Assembly: GCA_016213325.1 (NCBI GenBank)
Contig: JACRAY010000006.1
Location: 62,001 to 126,000 of the forward strand
Reading direction: 5' to 3'
From: Burkholderiales bacterium
Lineage (GTDB): Bacteria > Pseudomonadota > Gammaproteobacteria > Burkholderiales > Burkholderiaceae_C
DNA length: 64,000 nucleotides
Part shown: one piece after another, positions 52,071 through 61,266 of the stretch
Layout of the letters: each line of letters begins with the position of its first letter
Position numbering within the stretch: the first letter of the stretch is position 1
The notes under the pieces: generated by a model
Told to the model about the DNA's origin: nothing
Database searches by the model: none
The model's input: the letters and a program-made list of their open reading frames with translations, nothing else
Made by a program: the position numbers and the translations under genes

Positions 52071-53327
52071 TCAATCCTTTGCCAAAAGCCCGGGATTCAC
52101 CAGTGTCACCACCCGCTGCGGCGCAGGCAACTCGATGCCCGCCGAGCGGATCCCCTGCAGGATCCGCAGGTTCACTTCCGACTTGACGTTGCCCTGTCCA
52201 TTGGCCGGGTCCTGGATCCAGAAGTAAAGCGTGAACTCCAGCCCATCGGGCGCAAACCGCGTGAGTCGGGCCGCGGGCTCCGGATCGGCGATCACGCGGG
52301 ATGACGCCCGTGCGGCTTCCAGCAGGATGCGCTGCACCACTTCCACGTCGGCATCGTTGCCCACTGTGATCTCAGTTGAGGCCATCACCTTCGGGTCGGC
52401 CAGCGACAGGTTTTCGATGCGCTCGGTAATCAGCTTCTCGTTGGGCACGATGGACTCGCGGCCCGACAGCGAACGGATCAGCGTGTAGCGGGTCTTGATG
52501 TCGGTGACCACGCCTTCGAAGTTGTCCACACGCACCGTGTCGCCGATGCGCACGCTGCGCTCCCACAGGATGACGAAGCCGCTGACGTAGTTGGAGGCGA
52601 GCTTCTGCAACCCGAAACCCAGTCCCACGCCCAGCGCGCCGCCCAGCACCGACAGCGCCGTCAGGTCGACGCCCACCGCCGACAGCGCGAACAGCAGGCC
52701 CACCAGCAGCAGCACGGCGCGGATGGTGTTGTTGGCGATCTTGCGCAGCGACAGGTCGTCCACCGCTTCGCGCAGCACCTTGCGCTCCACCGCAGCCGAA
52801 ATCCACAGCGTGACCACCAGCACCGCGCCGGCCGACAGCGTGCCCTGCACGATGGCCAGCAGGCTGATCTTCGTCTTGCCGAACGCGAAGACGATCGCGT
52901 CCATCTCGTCCATCAGCACCGGCAGCAGGCCCAGGATCCACGTGATCGCGGCCAGCCAGGCCAGCCACGAGAACAGCCGCTCGATCAGGCGGGCCGCGGC
53001 GGAATTCGGGAAAGCCACCGTGAACACGCGGGCCAGCAGCCGTATGACCGCCAGCGAGATCAGCACCGGGATGGCGATGCGCAGCAGCGGCACCGCCTGC
53101 AGCCTGCCCAGCCCGAGCCGCGCCGACCAGACGAGGCCCAGCGCCAGCAGCGGGAACAGCACGCCGTCGAAGATGAAGCGGCCGAACCACACCGAGTCGG
53201 GCCCGTGCCGCCGCCCCACCAGCCAGGCGACGCCCCAGGCACTGCCCAGGCAGCCCAGCAGCACGAGGAACTCCCAGCCTATGCCCCCGTGGCCCAGGTC
53301 ACGGACCAGCCTTTCGAGGTCGGTCAT
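52071..53327 (-). CDS. MscS-family mechanosensitive ion channel
   Basis: A 418-residue inner-membrane protein with about five N-terminal hydrophobic helices followed by the pore helix. That helix is 'LTALSVLGGALGVGLGFGLQ', the Ala/Gly-packed TM3 of MscS. After it comes 'KLASNYVSGFVILWERSVRI' and the beta domain 'GDTVRVDNFEGVVTDIKTRY'. It opens under membrane tension during hypo-osmotic shock. The ATG overlaps the stop of the upstream enoyl-CoA hydratase (ATGA), an unexpected pairing that is probably incidental. Confidence 0.94.
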   Translation of the reverse strand: MTDLERLVRDLGHGGIGWEFLVLLGCLGSAWGVAWLVGRRHGPDSVWFGRFIFDGVLFPLLALGLVWSARLGLGRLQAVPLLRIAIPVLISLAVIRLLARVFTVAFPNSAAARLIERLFSWLAWLAAITWILGLLPVLMDEMDAIVFAFGKTKISLLAIVQGTLSAGAVLVVTLWISAAVERKVLREAVDDLSLRKIANNTIRAVLLLVGLLFALSAVGVDLTALSVLGGALGVGLGFGLQKLASNYVSGFVILWERSVRIGDTVRVDNFEGVVTDIKTRYTLIRSLSGRESIVPNEKLITERIENLSLADPKVMASTEITVGNDADVEVVQRILLEAARASSRVIADPEPAARLTRFAPDGLEFTLYFWIQDPANGQGNVKSEVNLRILQGIRSAGIELPAPQRVVTLVNPGLLAKD

Positions 53328-54097
53328 TTCCAGGCCGGCTTGCGCTTCTGGGTGAAGGCCGTCACGCCTTCCTGCGCGCAGGTGTCCATCATGTTGGCCG
53401 CCATGGTCTGCCCAGCGAGCTGGTAGGCGGCTTCGATGCCCATTTCGCGCTGGCGGTAGAACAGTTCCTTGCCCATTGCCAGCGCCGCGCGCGGCTTCGC
53501 CACGATGCTCGCGACCAGCCGCTCGACTTCGTCATCCAGTTGCTCCGGCGGCACGGCGCGATTCACCAGGCCCCGCTGCACGGCTTCGCGGGAATCGATG
53601 AAGTCACCCGTCACCAGCATTTCCATCGCCTGTTTCGGCGGCACGTTGCGCAGCAGCGGCACGCTGGGCGTGGAGCAGAAGAGGCCGAAGTTCACGCCGC
53701 TGACGGCGAACGAGGCCTCGGTCGAGGCCACCGCCAGGTCGCACTGCGCCACCAGCTGGCAGCCCGCAGCGGTCGCGATGCCCTGCACCCGGGCAATCAC
53801 CGGCACCGGCAGCTTCTGGATCGTGAGCATCATGCGGCTGCACTGCGCAAAGAGCTGCTGGTAGTAGGCAAGCTCCGGCGTCGCGATCATTTCCTTCAGG
53901 TTGTGGCCGGCGCAGAAAGCCTTGCCCTCGCCCCGCAAGACCACGGCGCGTACGGACTCGTCGGCGCCCACGCGGTCCAGCGCTGCCTGCAGCGCATCCA
54001 GCATTTCCTCGGACAACGCGTTGAAGCTCGACGGCCGGTTCATGGCCAGCGTCACGACGCCGCGCTCGTCCCTGCTTTCGACGACGACCGTATCCAT
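53324..54097 (-). CDS. Enoyl-CoA hydratase/isomerase family protein
   Basis: A 257-residue crotonase. The frame is open much further upstream but the protein begins at 54097 ('MDTVVVESRDERGVVTLAMN'). Oxyanion-hole motifs are 'GEGKAFCAGHNLKEM' and 'RVQGIATAAGCQLVAQCDLA', followed by 'FGLFCSTPSVPLLRNV'. In the latter the usual catalytic Glu position is replaced by a Phe/Cys-rich stretch, so it may be an isomerase or thioesterase-like member rather than a hydratase. TGATG overlap with the HDAC-like gene upstream. Confidence 0.9.
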   Translation of the reverse strand: MDTVVVESRDERGVVTLAMNRPSSFNALSEEMLDALQAALDRVGADESVRAVVLRGEGKAFCAGHNLKEMIATPELAYYQQLFAQCSRMMLTIQKLPVPVIARVQGIATAAGCQLVAQCDLAVASTEASFAVSGVNFGLFCSTPSVPLLRNVPPKQAMEMLVTGDFIDSREAVQRGLVNRAVPPEQLDDEVERLVASIVAKPRAALAMGKELFYRQREMGIEAAYQLAGQTMAANMMDTCAQEGVTAFTQKRKPAWK

Positions 54098-55050
54098 CAC
54101 AGGTCCGCCAGCGCCCGCAGGTGGGCTTCGACGCTGCGCCCCAGTGCGCTCAGGTTGTAGCCGCCTTCCAGCGACGACACGATGCGGCCCTTGGCATGGC
54201 GCTTCGCCACTTCCTTCAGCTGCCAGGTGATCCACTTGTAGTCGTCTTCCACCATGCCCAGCTGGCCCAGGTCGTCCTCGCGGTGTGCGTCGAAGCCGGC
54301 GCTGATGAAGATCATCTCGGGCCTGAAGGCCTCCAGCCGGGGCAGCCACGCCTGCTCCACGATCTCGCGGATGGCCGCCCCCCGGGTGAAGGCCGGCACC
54401 GGCACGTTGACCATGTTGGCCGCCGGTGCTTCGGTGCCGCTGTAGGGGTAGAAGGGGTGCTGGAAGATCGAGCACATCAGCACCCGGTCGTCGCCGGCCA
54501 GGATGTCCTCGGTGCCGTTGCCGTGGTGCACGTCGAAGTCCACCACCGCCACCCGCTGCAGGCCGTGCCGCTGAAGCGCGTGCAGCGCTGCGACGGCCAC
54601 GTTGTTGAAGATGCAGAAGCCCATGGACCGTGCCCGGCAGGCATGGTGGCCGGGCGGCCGCACGGCGCAGAAAGCGTTTTCCATCTCGCCGTTGATCACC
54701 GCGTCGGTGGCCGCCACCACAGCGCCTGCGGCGCGCAGGCTGGCGTTGTAGCTGTGGCGGTTCATCGAGGTGTCGGGGTCGATGTGCAGGTGGCCCGTGC
54801 CGCCGGCGTCGTCGTCCTCGATCACTTCCTGGGCCAGCCCACGGATGGAGGCCACGTGCATGCGGCTGTGCGCCAGTTCGAGCTGCGACGTGCTGGCCAG
54901 CGGCGCCTCGCGCCGGTCCAGGGCGTCGGCAACGCCCGAGGCGATCAGGCGGTCCTCGATGGCATCGAGCCGCTCGGGACATTCGGGGTGGCCGCGCCCC
55001 ATGTCGTGGCGCCTGCAGTCGGGATGGGTGAAATAGCCGGTTCTGCTCAT
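54097..55050 (-). CDS. Histone deacetylase family (AcuC/HDAH-like) zinc hydrolase
   Basis: A 317-residue protein starting 'MSRTGYFTHPDCRRHDMG'. Zinc and catalytic motifs are 'AVRPPGHHACRARSMGFC' (the His-His dyad), 'VAVVDFDVHHGNGTEDI' (Asp and His ligands) and 'FISAGFDAHREDDLGQL' (Asp ligand). Bacterial members deacetylate small acyl-amines or acetyl-CoA synthetase; the natural substrate is unknown. It is divergent from moxR with only 22 bp between starts, so their promoters must overlap coding sequence or each other. Confidence 0.92.
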   Translation of the reverse strand: MSRTGYFTHPDCRRHDMGRGHPECPERLDAIEDRLIASGVADALDRREAPLASTSQLELAHSRMHVASIRGLAQEVIEDDDAGGTGHLHIDPDTSMNRHSYNASLRAAGAVVAATDAVINGEMENAFCAVRPPGHHACRARSMGFCIFNNVAVAALHALQRHGLQRVAVVDFDVHHGNGTEDILAGDDRVLMCSIFQHPFYPYSGTEAPAANMVNVPVPAFTRGAAIREIVEQAWLPRLEAFRPEMIFISAGFDAHREDDLGQLGMVEDDYKWITWQLKEVAKRHAKGRIVSSLEGGYNLSALGRSVEAHLRALADL

Positions 55051-55072
55051 TTGCGCTAAGGTTGCCGCTCTT

Positions 55073-55993
55073 ATGGACGCACAACAAAAACTCAAGAATC
55101 TCCTCGGCCAGCTTAACACGGTGATCGTCGGAAAGCCTGCCCAGGTCCGCGACTGCATCGCGTGCCTGCTGGCCGGGGGGCACCTGCTGATCGAGGACGT
55201 TCCGGGGGTCGGCAAGACCACCCTGGCGCACGCGCTGTCGCGGGCCTTCGGCCTGCAGTTCTCGCGGGTGCAGTTCACCGCCGACCTGATGCCCAGCGAC
55301 CTGTCGGGCGTTTCGGTCTACGACCGCGGCAAGGAAAGCTTCATCTTCCACCCCGGGCCGATCTTCGCGCAGGTGCTGCTGGCCGACGAGATCAACCGGG
55401 CCAGCCCCAAGACGCAGAGCGCGCTGCTCGAAGCCATGGAGGAGAAGCAGGTGACGGTGGAAGGCGAGACGCGCATGCTGCCTTCGCCCTTCTTCGTGAT
55501 CGCCACGCAGAACCCGCATGACCAGCTGGGCACCTTTGCGCTGCCCGAGTCGCAGCTGGACCGCTTCCTCATGCGCATCTCGCTGGGCTATCCGGACCGC
55601 AAGGCTGAACGCGACCTGTTCACCGGTGCCGACCGCCGCGACATGATCGAGTCGCTGCCCCATACGCTGTCGCCCGCCGACCTGCAGGCGTTGCAGAAAC
55701 AGGCGCTGCAGGTCCATGCGGCCGACCCGTTGCTGGACTACGTGCAGGACCTGGTTGCGGCCACGCGTTCGGGCCGCTGGTTCCTGCAGGGGCTGAGCCC
55801 GCGCGCGGGCATCTCGGTGATCCGCGCCGCCAAGGCGCAGGCGCTGCTGTCCGGCCGCGACTACGTGGCGCCCGACGACGTGCAGGCGATCTTCCCGCAG
55901 ACGGTGGCGCACCGGCTGATCCCGGTGGGCGACGCCGGGCGTGGGCCCATCGAGCAGGTGAAGGCGATGCTGGAGGGGGTGGCGTTGCCGTGA
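55073..55993 (+). CDS. MoxR-family AAA+ ATPase
   Basis: A 306-residue AAA_3 ATPase. Walker A is 'EDVPGVGKTTLA', Walker B 'LLADEINRASPKTQ', followed by sensor 1 'FFVIATQNP' and the arginine-finger region 'LPESQLDRFLMRISLGYP'. MoxR ATPases act as chaperones for partner complexes with VWA or DUF58 proteins. It overlaps the DUF58 gene by 4 bp, as usual in this conserved trio with a transglutaminase. Confidence 0.95.
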   Translation: MDAQQKLKNLLGQLNTVIVGKPAQVRDCIACLLAGGHLLIEDVPGVGKTTLAHALSRAFGLQFSRVQFTADLMPSDLSGVSVYDRGKESFIFHPGPIFAQVLLADEINRASPKTQSALLEAMEEKQVTVEGETRMLPSPFFVIATQNPHDQLGTFALPESQLDRFLMRISLGYPDRKAERDLFTGADRRDMIESLPHTLSPADLQALQKQALQVHAADPLLDYVQDLVAATRSGRWFLQGLSPRAGISVIRAAKAQALLSGRDYVAPDDVQAIFPQTVAHRLIPVGDAGRGPIEQVKAMLEGVALP

Positions 55994-56973
55994 ACACCGC
56001 CGCCCTCAACCCCATAGGCTTCGCCCGCAGGCGCTTCCGCCAGTGGTGGCAGGCGCGGCTGCCGCTCTCGGACACCATCACGCTCACGCAGCGCAACGTC
56101 TACATCCTGCCCACCCGGCCGGGCTTCATGCTGGCGCTCACGCTCATGGTGCTGCTGGTCGCTTCGATCAACTACCAGTTGAACCTGGGCTACCTGCTGA
56201 CGTTCCTGCTGGCCGGCAGCGCGGTGGTGGGCATGCACGTGTGCCATTCGACGCTGCGTGGCCTGACGATGAACCTGATGCCGCCCGACGCGCAGTTCGC
56301 GGGCGCCAGCGCCACGCTGTCGGTGGTGCTCACCAACGCGCGCCGCTCGGTGCGCCATGGCATCGGGCTGGCCGTGCTGGACGAGACGCATCCCGACCAC
56401 TGGAGCTGGACCGACGTGCCCGCGCAGGGCAGCTGCACCGTGCAGGTCGCCTTCAAGCCCGCGCGCCGCGGCCTGCATCGCGTGCCGGCGCTCACGGCCG
56501 AAACGCGCTTTCCGCTGGGCACCTTCCGCGTGTGGACCGTGTGGCGGCCCGCCGCGCAGGTGCTGGTGTACCCGCAGCCCGAAAGCTTCCCGCCGCCCCT
56601 GCCGCCAGGCGAGCCGCGCGCGGGCGGCGCCAACGCCGCGCGGGTGCAGAGCACAGGCGAGTTCGAGGGCGTGCGCGCCTACCGCCGCGGCGACCCGCTG
56701 AAGCTGGTGGTGTGGAAGAAGGCCGCCAAGTCGCCCAGCAACGACCTGGTGAGCCGCGACACCATCCAGGCGCAGCGCTACGAGCTGTGGCTCGACTTCG
56801 CCACGGCCGGCCACGCCGACATCGAGCACAAGCTGTCGCGGCTGGCCGCCTGGGTGCTGCAGGCCGAAAAGCTCGGGGTCGACTACGGGTTGCGGCTGCC
56901 CCGCCAGCAGGTTGCGCCCGCTATGGGCGAGGCGCACAAGCGCCGCTGCCTCGAGGCGCTGGCGACATGCTGA
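55990..56973 (+). CDS. DUF58 domain protein
   Basis: A 327-residue protein with two adjacent hydrophobic helices near the N-terminus (about 37-75, 'PGFMLALTLMVLLVASINYQ'). The DUF58 core is 'EFEGVRAYRRGDPLKLVVWK' followed by a VWA-like C-terminal region. Overlap with both neighbours shows tight coupling. In other bacteria MoxR-DUF58 pairs assist envelope or stress functions; the mechanism is unresolved. Confidence 0.93.
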   Translation: MNTAALNPIGFARRRFRQWWQARLPLSDTITLTQRNVYILPTRPGFMLALTLMVLLVASINYQLNLGYLLTFLLAGSAVVGMHVCHSTLRGLTMNLMPPDAQFAGASATLSVVLTNARRSVRHGIGLAVLDETHPDHWSWTDVPAQGSCTVQVAFKPARRGLHRVPALTAETRFPLGTFRVWTVWRPAAQVLVYPQPESFPPPLPPGEPRAGGANAARVQSTGEFEGVRAYRRGDPLKLVVWKKAAKSPSNDLVSRDTIQAQRYELWLDFATAGHADIEHKLSRLAAWVLQAEKLGVDYGLRLPRQQVAPAMGEAHKRRCLEALATC

Positions 56974-58976
56974 AAGCACTGGGCCAGCGCCTCGCCACGC
57001 TGCCGCGCGAAACGCGCGACACGCTGTTCCTGCTGGCGGTGATCGCATGGGTGGTGCTGCCGCACATCAGCCACCTGCCGGCCTGGTGCACGCTGCTCAC
57101 GGCCGCCGTGCTGGCGTGGCGCGGCCGGCTGGCCGTACGCCAGCGGCCGTTGCCGGGGCGCTGGTGGATGGCGGGGCTGATCGTGCTGACGCTGGGCCTC
57201 ACGCTGTTCACGCACCGCACGCTGCTGGGCCGCGATGCGGGCGTCACGCTCATCGTGCTGATGCTCGCGCTGAAGACGCTGGAGCTGCGCGCCAAGCGCG
57301 ACGCCTTCGTCATCTTCTTCCTGGGCTTCTTCGCGATGCTCACCAACTTCTTCTTCTCGCAGTCGCTCCTGACGGCCGCCGCGATGATGCTGGCGCTGCT
57401 GGGGCTGCTGACGGCGCTGGTCAACGCGCACATGCCCGCGGGCCGTCCGTCGCTGCTGGAGGCCGCCAGGATCGCAGCGCGCATGGCGCTGCTGGGTGCG
57501 CCCGTCATGGCGGTGCTGTTCGTGCTGTTCCCGCGCTTCGCGCCGCTGTGGGGCATACCGAACGACGCGCTCAGTGGCCGCAGCGGCCTGTCCAGCGAGA
57601 TGCGCGTGGGCACCATCGCCAGCCTGGCGCTGGACGACAGCATTGCCTTTCGCGTCAAGTTCGACGGCGAGCCGCCGCGCCAGGACCAGATCTACTTCCG
57701 CGGCCCGGTGCTGTCGGTGTTCGACGGGCGCCAGTGGCGCGAGCTGGAGCCGCGCTTCGGCGTGCCCTTCACCGAGTTCATCGGCCCGGCCGCGCGCCTG
57801 GAAGTGGCCGGCACGCCGGTGCGCTACGAGGTCACGCTGCAACCCAACAACCGCCCCTGGCTGCTGCTGCTGGACGCGGCTGCCAAGCCGCCGGTGGCAC
57901 CGGGACTCGAAGCCGCGATGACTTCGGAGCTGAAATGGTTCACCGCGCGGCCGGTCACCGACCTGCTGCGCTACCGGGCCGAAAGCCACCTGCAGTTCCG
58001 CCACGGCCCGCCTGTGCGCAATCAGGTGATGGCGGAGTATTCCGAGTTGCCGCCGGGCTTCAACCCGCGCACGCACGACCTGGCGCGGCGGCTGCTGGCC
58101 CAGCACCCGAACGACCGCGAGGCGCAGGTGAAGGCGGCGCTGAACCTGCTGTTCAACGGCGGCTACACCTACACGCTGGAGCCCGGCGTGTTCGGCGCGC
58201 ACACCGCCGACGAATTCTGGTTCGACCGCAAGGAAGGCTTCTGCGAACACATCGCCTCGGCTTTCGTGGTGCTGATGCGCGCCATGAACATCCCTGCGCG
58301 CGTGGTCACGGGCTACCAGGGTGGCGAGCTGAACACGGTGGACGGCTACTGGACCATCCGCCAGAGCGACGCGCACGCCTGGACCGAGGTGTGGCTGGCC
58401 GGCCAGGGCTGGGTTCGCATCGACCCCACGGGCGCGGTGTCACCCGGCCGCATCGGCTCGTTCCAGCGGCTGCAGGCGCCGCAGGGCGTCTTTGCGGGCG
58501 CGCTCGGTGCCGTCAACCCCACGCTGGCGGCCAACCTGCGCGCTGCATGGGAGGCGCTCAACAACAGCTGGAACCAGTGGGTGCTGAACTACACGCAGAG
58601 CAAGCAGCTCGACCTGCTGAAGAACCTGGGCTTCAAGTCACCGAGCTGGGAAGACCTGAGCTACGTGCTGCTCGCCATCATCGTCATCGTCGCGCTGGCC
58701 GGCGCCGCGTGGAGTTACTGGGAACGCGTGCAGCACGACCCGTGGCTGAGGCTGCTGGCACGAGTGAAACGACGGCTGAGGCAGCAGGGCGTGTCATTGT
58801 CCCCAGCCGCACCGCCGCGGGAGATTGCGACGGCTGTCACCGCCCGTTTCGGCCCCGAAGCGAAAGCTTTGGCCGACTGGCTGCTCCAACTGGAGGAGCA
58901 ACGCTACAGTCGCGCTGCGCGCCGCGACCTGGCCGCATTGCGGCGAGAATTCAAGCAACTCGCCTGGCCCCAGTGA
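56967..58976 (+). CDS. TgpA-type membrane transglutaminase
   Basis: A 669-residue inner-membrane protein overlapping the DUF58 gene by 7 bp. Five to six N-terminal helices (to about residue 190) precede a DUF3488 region and a periplasmic transglutaminase domain. The catalytic triad is Cys426 ('KEGFCEHIAS'), His470 ('SDAHAWTEVW') and Asp486 ('VRIDPTGAV'). A further transmembrane helix ('VLLAIIVIVALAGAAWSYW') leads to a cytoplasmic DUF4129-like tail. The Pseudomonas homologue TgpA is important for viability. It probably modifies or binds an envelope protein. Confidence 0.94.
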   Translation: MLKALGQRLATLPRETRDTLFLLAVIAWVVLPHISHLPAWCTLLTAAVLAWRGRLAVRQRPLPGRWWMAGLIVLTLGLTLFTHRTLLGRDAGVTLIVLMLALKTLELRAKRDAFVIFFLGFFAMLTNFFFSQSLLTAAAMMLALLGLLTALVNAHMPAGRPSLLEAARIAARMALLGAPVMAVLFVLFPRFAPLWGIPNDALSGRSGLSSEMRVGTIASLALDDSIAFRVKFDGEPPRQDQIYFRGPVLSVFDGRQWRELEPRFGVPFTEFIGPAARLEVAGTPVRYEVTLQPNNRPWLLLLDAAAKPPVAPGLEAAMTSELKWFTARPVTDLLRYRAESHLQFRHGPPVRNQVMAEYSELPPGFNPRTHDLARRLLAQHPNDREAQVKAALNLLFNGGYTYTLEPGVFGAHTADEFWFDRKEGFCEHIASAFVVLMRAMNIPARVVTGYQGGELNTVDGYWTIRQSDAHAWTEVWLAGQGWVRIDPTGAVSPGRIGSFQRLQAPQGVFAGALGAVNPTLAANLRAAWEALNNSWNQWVLNYTQSKQLDLLKNLGFKSPSWEDLSYVLLAIIVIVALAGAAWSYWERVQHDPWLRLLARVKRRLRQQGVSLSPAAPPREIATAVTARFGPEAKALADWLLQLEEQRYSRAARRDLAALRREFKQLAWPQ

Positions 58977-58983
58977 AACCTCG

Positions 58984-60075
58984 ATGTATCGCCCCTTGCT
59001 GTTGACCTGCCTGCTGCTGGCCTCTTTCGCTGCAGCCCCTGCCGCCCCGGCCGAAGAGCCCCAGGTGGTGGCACGGGCCGACGCGAAGGCCCGCAAGCCG
59101 CCCAAGGGCACGCCGTACGCCGGGCGCGAGGACGCGATGCAGTTCGCCGACGAAGTCGCGTCGCGCTGGGCCATCGACGCCGGGTGGGCCCGCAAGATGG
59201 TCGGCCAGTCGCAGCAGTTGGCCGTGGTGTCGCGCCTCATGGAACCGGCGCCGGCCGTGACCGCCAAGAACTGGCGCCTGTACCGCAGCCGGTTCGTCGA
59301 GCCGCTGCGCATCAACGCCGGGGTGAAGTTCTGGCAGGCCAACCGCGACACGCTGGAGCGAGCCGAGAAGGAGTTCGGCGTGCCGGCCGAAATCATCGTG
59401 GGCATCATCGGCGTGGAGACCATCTACGGGCAGCAGATGGGCGAGTTCCGCGTGCTGGATGCGCTGGCCACGCTGGCCTTCGACTTTCCCGCTTCGCACC
59501 CGCGGGCCGCCGAAAGGCAGAAGTACTTTCGCGGCGAACTGGAGCAGTTCCTGGTGCAGCATTCGCTGGCCGGCACCGACCCGTTGCGGCCGCGCGGCAG
59601 TTATGCGGGCGCGCTGGGCATGCCGCAGTTCATGCCCACCAGCATCGCCAAGTGGGGCATCGACTACGACGGCGACAAGCGCATCGACCTCGTGCGCAGC
59701 ACCGACGACGTGATCGGGTCGGTGGCCAACTACTTCAAGAGCTACGGCTGGCAGCCCGGGATGCCGAGTCACTATCCCGTGACATTCGACAAGGACAAGC
59801 TCGACCTGGAAGCGCTGCTGGTGCCCGACATCCTGCCGACTTTCAGCGTGGCTTCGTTCCAGGCGAAGGGCGCTGTGCTCGAAGGACCTGCGCTCGAGCA
59901 CAAGGGACCGCTGGCGTTGGTCGAGTTGCAGAACGGCGGTGATGCGCCGCAGTATGTGGCGGGCACTGAAAACTTCTACGTGATCACCCGGTACAACTGG
60001 TCCAGTTACTACGCGATGGCGGTGATCGAGCTGGGGCGCGAGGTGAAAGAGGCCTGGGCTCGCCGGGGATCTTGA
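58984..60075 (+). CDS. mltB: Lytic murein transglycosylase B
   Basis: A 363-residue enzyme that cleaves peptidoglycan to anhydromuropeptides. The ATG at 58984 begins a Sec signal ('MYRPLLLTCLLLASFAAAPA') without a lipobox cysteine, so it is soluble in the periplasm, unlike lipoprotein MltB of E. coli. Catalytic Glu145 is in 'IIGVETIYGQQMG'. Further family motifs are 'RGSYAGALGMPQFMPTSIAK' and 'VIGSVANYFKSYGWQPG'. It starts 7 bp after the transglutaminase stop, so the two are likely co-transcribed. Confidence 0.93.
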   Translation: MYRPLLLTCLLLASFAAAPAAPAEEPQVVARADAKARKPPKGTPYAGREDAMQFADEVASRWAIDAGWARKMVGQSQQLAVVSRLMEPAPAVTAKNWRLYRSRFVEPLRINAGVKFWQANRDTLERAEKEFGVPAEIIVGIIGVETIYGQQMGEFRVLDALATLAFDFPASHPRAAERQKYFRGELEQFLVQHSLAGTDPLRPRGSYAGALGMPQFMPTSIAKWGIDYDGDKRIDLVRSTDDVIGSVANYFKSYGWQPGMPSHYPVTFDKDKLDLEALLVPDILPTFSVASFQAKGAVLEGPALEHKGPLALVELQNGGDAPQYVAGTENFYVITRYNWSSYYAMAVIELGREVKEAWARRGS

Positions 60076-60105
60076 ACATTGCTGTTGCTGGTGCCTTCGG
60101 TTCAT

Positions 60106-60370
60106 TTCCGGCTGCGCCGAGCCCTCCCCACTCTCCCCCCCGCCCCTCCCTGCCCCAGCGGGGCAGGAAGGGGAGCCTTGTCCATCTGGGCTCGTCCATC
60201 CTGACAGCGACGGAGACGCTATCGCTACACCTGGCTGTGCCTGCATTAGCGGTAGAGTCTCCAGCCCTGTCACGGCACGACGGGCCAATGTGTAGAAAGC
60301 TCCCCTTCCTGCCCCGCTGGGGCAGGGAGGGGCGGGGGGGGAGAGTGGGGAGGGCTCGGCGCAGCCGGAA
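60106..60370. repeat. Long inverted repeat in the 325-bp gap after mltB
   Basis: The left arm 60106-60176 and right arm 60299-60370 are reverse complements over about 70 bases, differing only in one C/G run (7 versus 8). Each arm also contains its own small hairpin around CCCAGCGGGG. About 122 bp of non-coding sequence separate them. No gene, transposase or target-site duplication is seen. It lies between convergent mltB and a GFA gene and may act as a two-way terminator or be a mobile non-coding repeat. The rest of the 60076-60400 gap holds nothing else I can identify. Confidence 0.75.
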
Positions 60371-60400
60371 GTTTGCCAAAGCCACTCAAGTGCAGCACAC

Positions 60401-60883
60401 CTACTTCTTCCCCATCAGCACAGCCCTGCGCTCCAGGCTCTCTTTCGGCCAGTACTCCGAAGCCTTGTAGTACTCCTCCACCACCTTCGCTCCTTCCGGG
60501 AAAACCACCCACGGCTGTTTCGTCGTCGTGAAGATGTGGATGTCGGGCGGCATGCGCAAGGGCTCGTCGAGCGTGCCCACGCGCATGAACTTCACCGCAT
60601 CGCCGGCGCCCGCGTAGTGGCTCCACACCGCGACGCGGCAGCGCGGGCAGCGCGCGATCTTCTGGCCTTTGCCGCTGTTGGACGGCGTCGCAACCAGGTC
60701 GACCTCGCCTTCCAGCAACTCCACGCGGTCGGACTCGATCATCGCGTTCAGCGCGAACGCCGACCCCGTTTCGCGCTGGCACCACGAGCAGTGGCAGCAA
60801 TTCACGAAGAGCGGCCGCGACTTCATGCGGTAGCGCACGTAGCGGCAGGTGCAGCCGCCCTCGAAGGATTCCGTCGTGTCCAA
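60401..60883 (-). CDS. GFA (glutathione-dependent formaldehyde-activating-like) zinc protein
   Basis: A 160-residue protein with the GFA zinc ligands: 'GGCTCRYVRY', 'NCCHCSWCQRETGSAFALNA' and 'RCPRCRVAVWSH'. The family is named for an enzyme once thought to bind formaldehyde and glutathione; most members have no proven reaction. It is the last gene of a leftward set of small genes and the second GFA paralogue in it. The 30-residue C-terminal extension after the fold ends in 'RRAVLMGKK'. Confidence 0.9.
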   Translation of the reverse strand: MDTTESFEGGCTCRYVRYRMKSRPLFVNCCHCSWCQRETGSAFALNAMIESDRVELLEGEVDLVATPSNSGKGQKIARCPRCRVAVWSHYAGAGDAVKFMRVGTLDEPLRMPPDIHIFTTTKQPWVVFPEGAKVVEEYYKASEYWPKESLERRAVLMGKK

Positions 60884-60895
60884 GGTTTCAGCTCC

Positions 60896-61264
60896 TCATG
60901 TCACCAGCTTGCCGCCAAAAGCCTGCCGGCCTGCGGCCGGCGGCGCGTATTGCACGTGGACACGATCGAACGGCCAGTCGAGCACGGCCGCCACGGCATG
61001 GGTGACGGCCGTCACCTGCTCCTGCCGCGCATTGCCCGCAGGCGGCTGCGCGACCAGCAGGGTCACGAACACCGGCCATTCCGCTGCGGCGAGCCGCGTA
61101 CCGTTCTCGGCATACGCATCCGCATCCAGCGTGCGCAGTTTGACCCAGGTGCGGCCTGGTTGTGTCAGGAACACGCGGCCCAGCTCGTCGGCCAGCAACT
61201 GCGCAAGCCCGGGGCGGAAGTTCCGCCCGGCGCCGTCCACCACCTCGACGTCGACGACCGGCAT
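60896..61264 (-). CDS. Tautomerase-like small protein
   Basis: A 122-residue protein that begins Met-Pro ('MPVVDVEVVDGAGRNF'). This would expose Pro1, the catalytic base of the tautomerase superfamily, and beta strand 1 is typical. 'TWVKLRTLDADAYAENG' and 'DWPFDRVHVQYAPPAAGRQA' fit the second half of a fused or longer tautomerase. No close family can be named with certainty. It starts 2 bp after the upstream GFA stop and is surely co-transcribed. Confidence 0.6.
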   Translation of the reverse strand: MPVVDVEVVDGAGRNFRPGLAQLLADELGRVFLTQPGRTWVKLRTLDADAYAENGTRLAAAEWPVFVTLLVAQPPAGNARQEQVTAVTHAVAAVLDWPFDRVHVQYAPPAAGRQAFGGKLVT

Positions 61265-61266
61265 GG

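Noticed and set aside
54098-55912. Upstream extension of the enoyl-CoA hydratase frame to 862 codons
   Set aside because: The extension is antisense to moxR and out of frame with the HDAC-like gene; only the last 257 codons encode a recognisable protein with its own start.
60106-60370. Insertion sequence with terminal inverted repeats
   Set aside because: There is no transposase frame in the 122-bp core and no target-site duplication at the edges.
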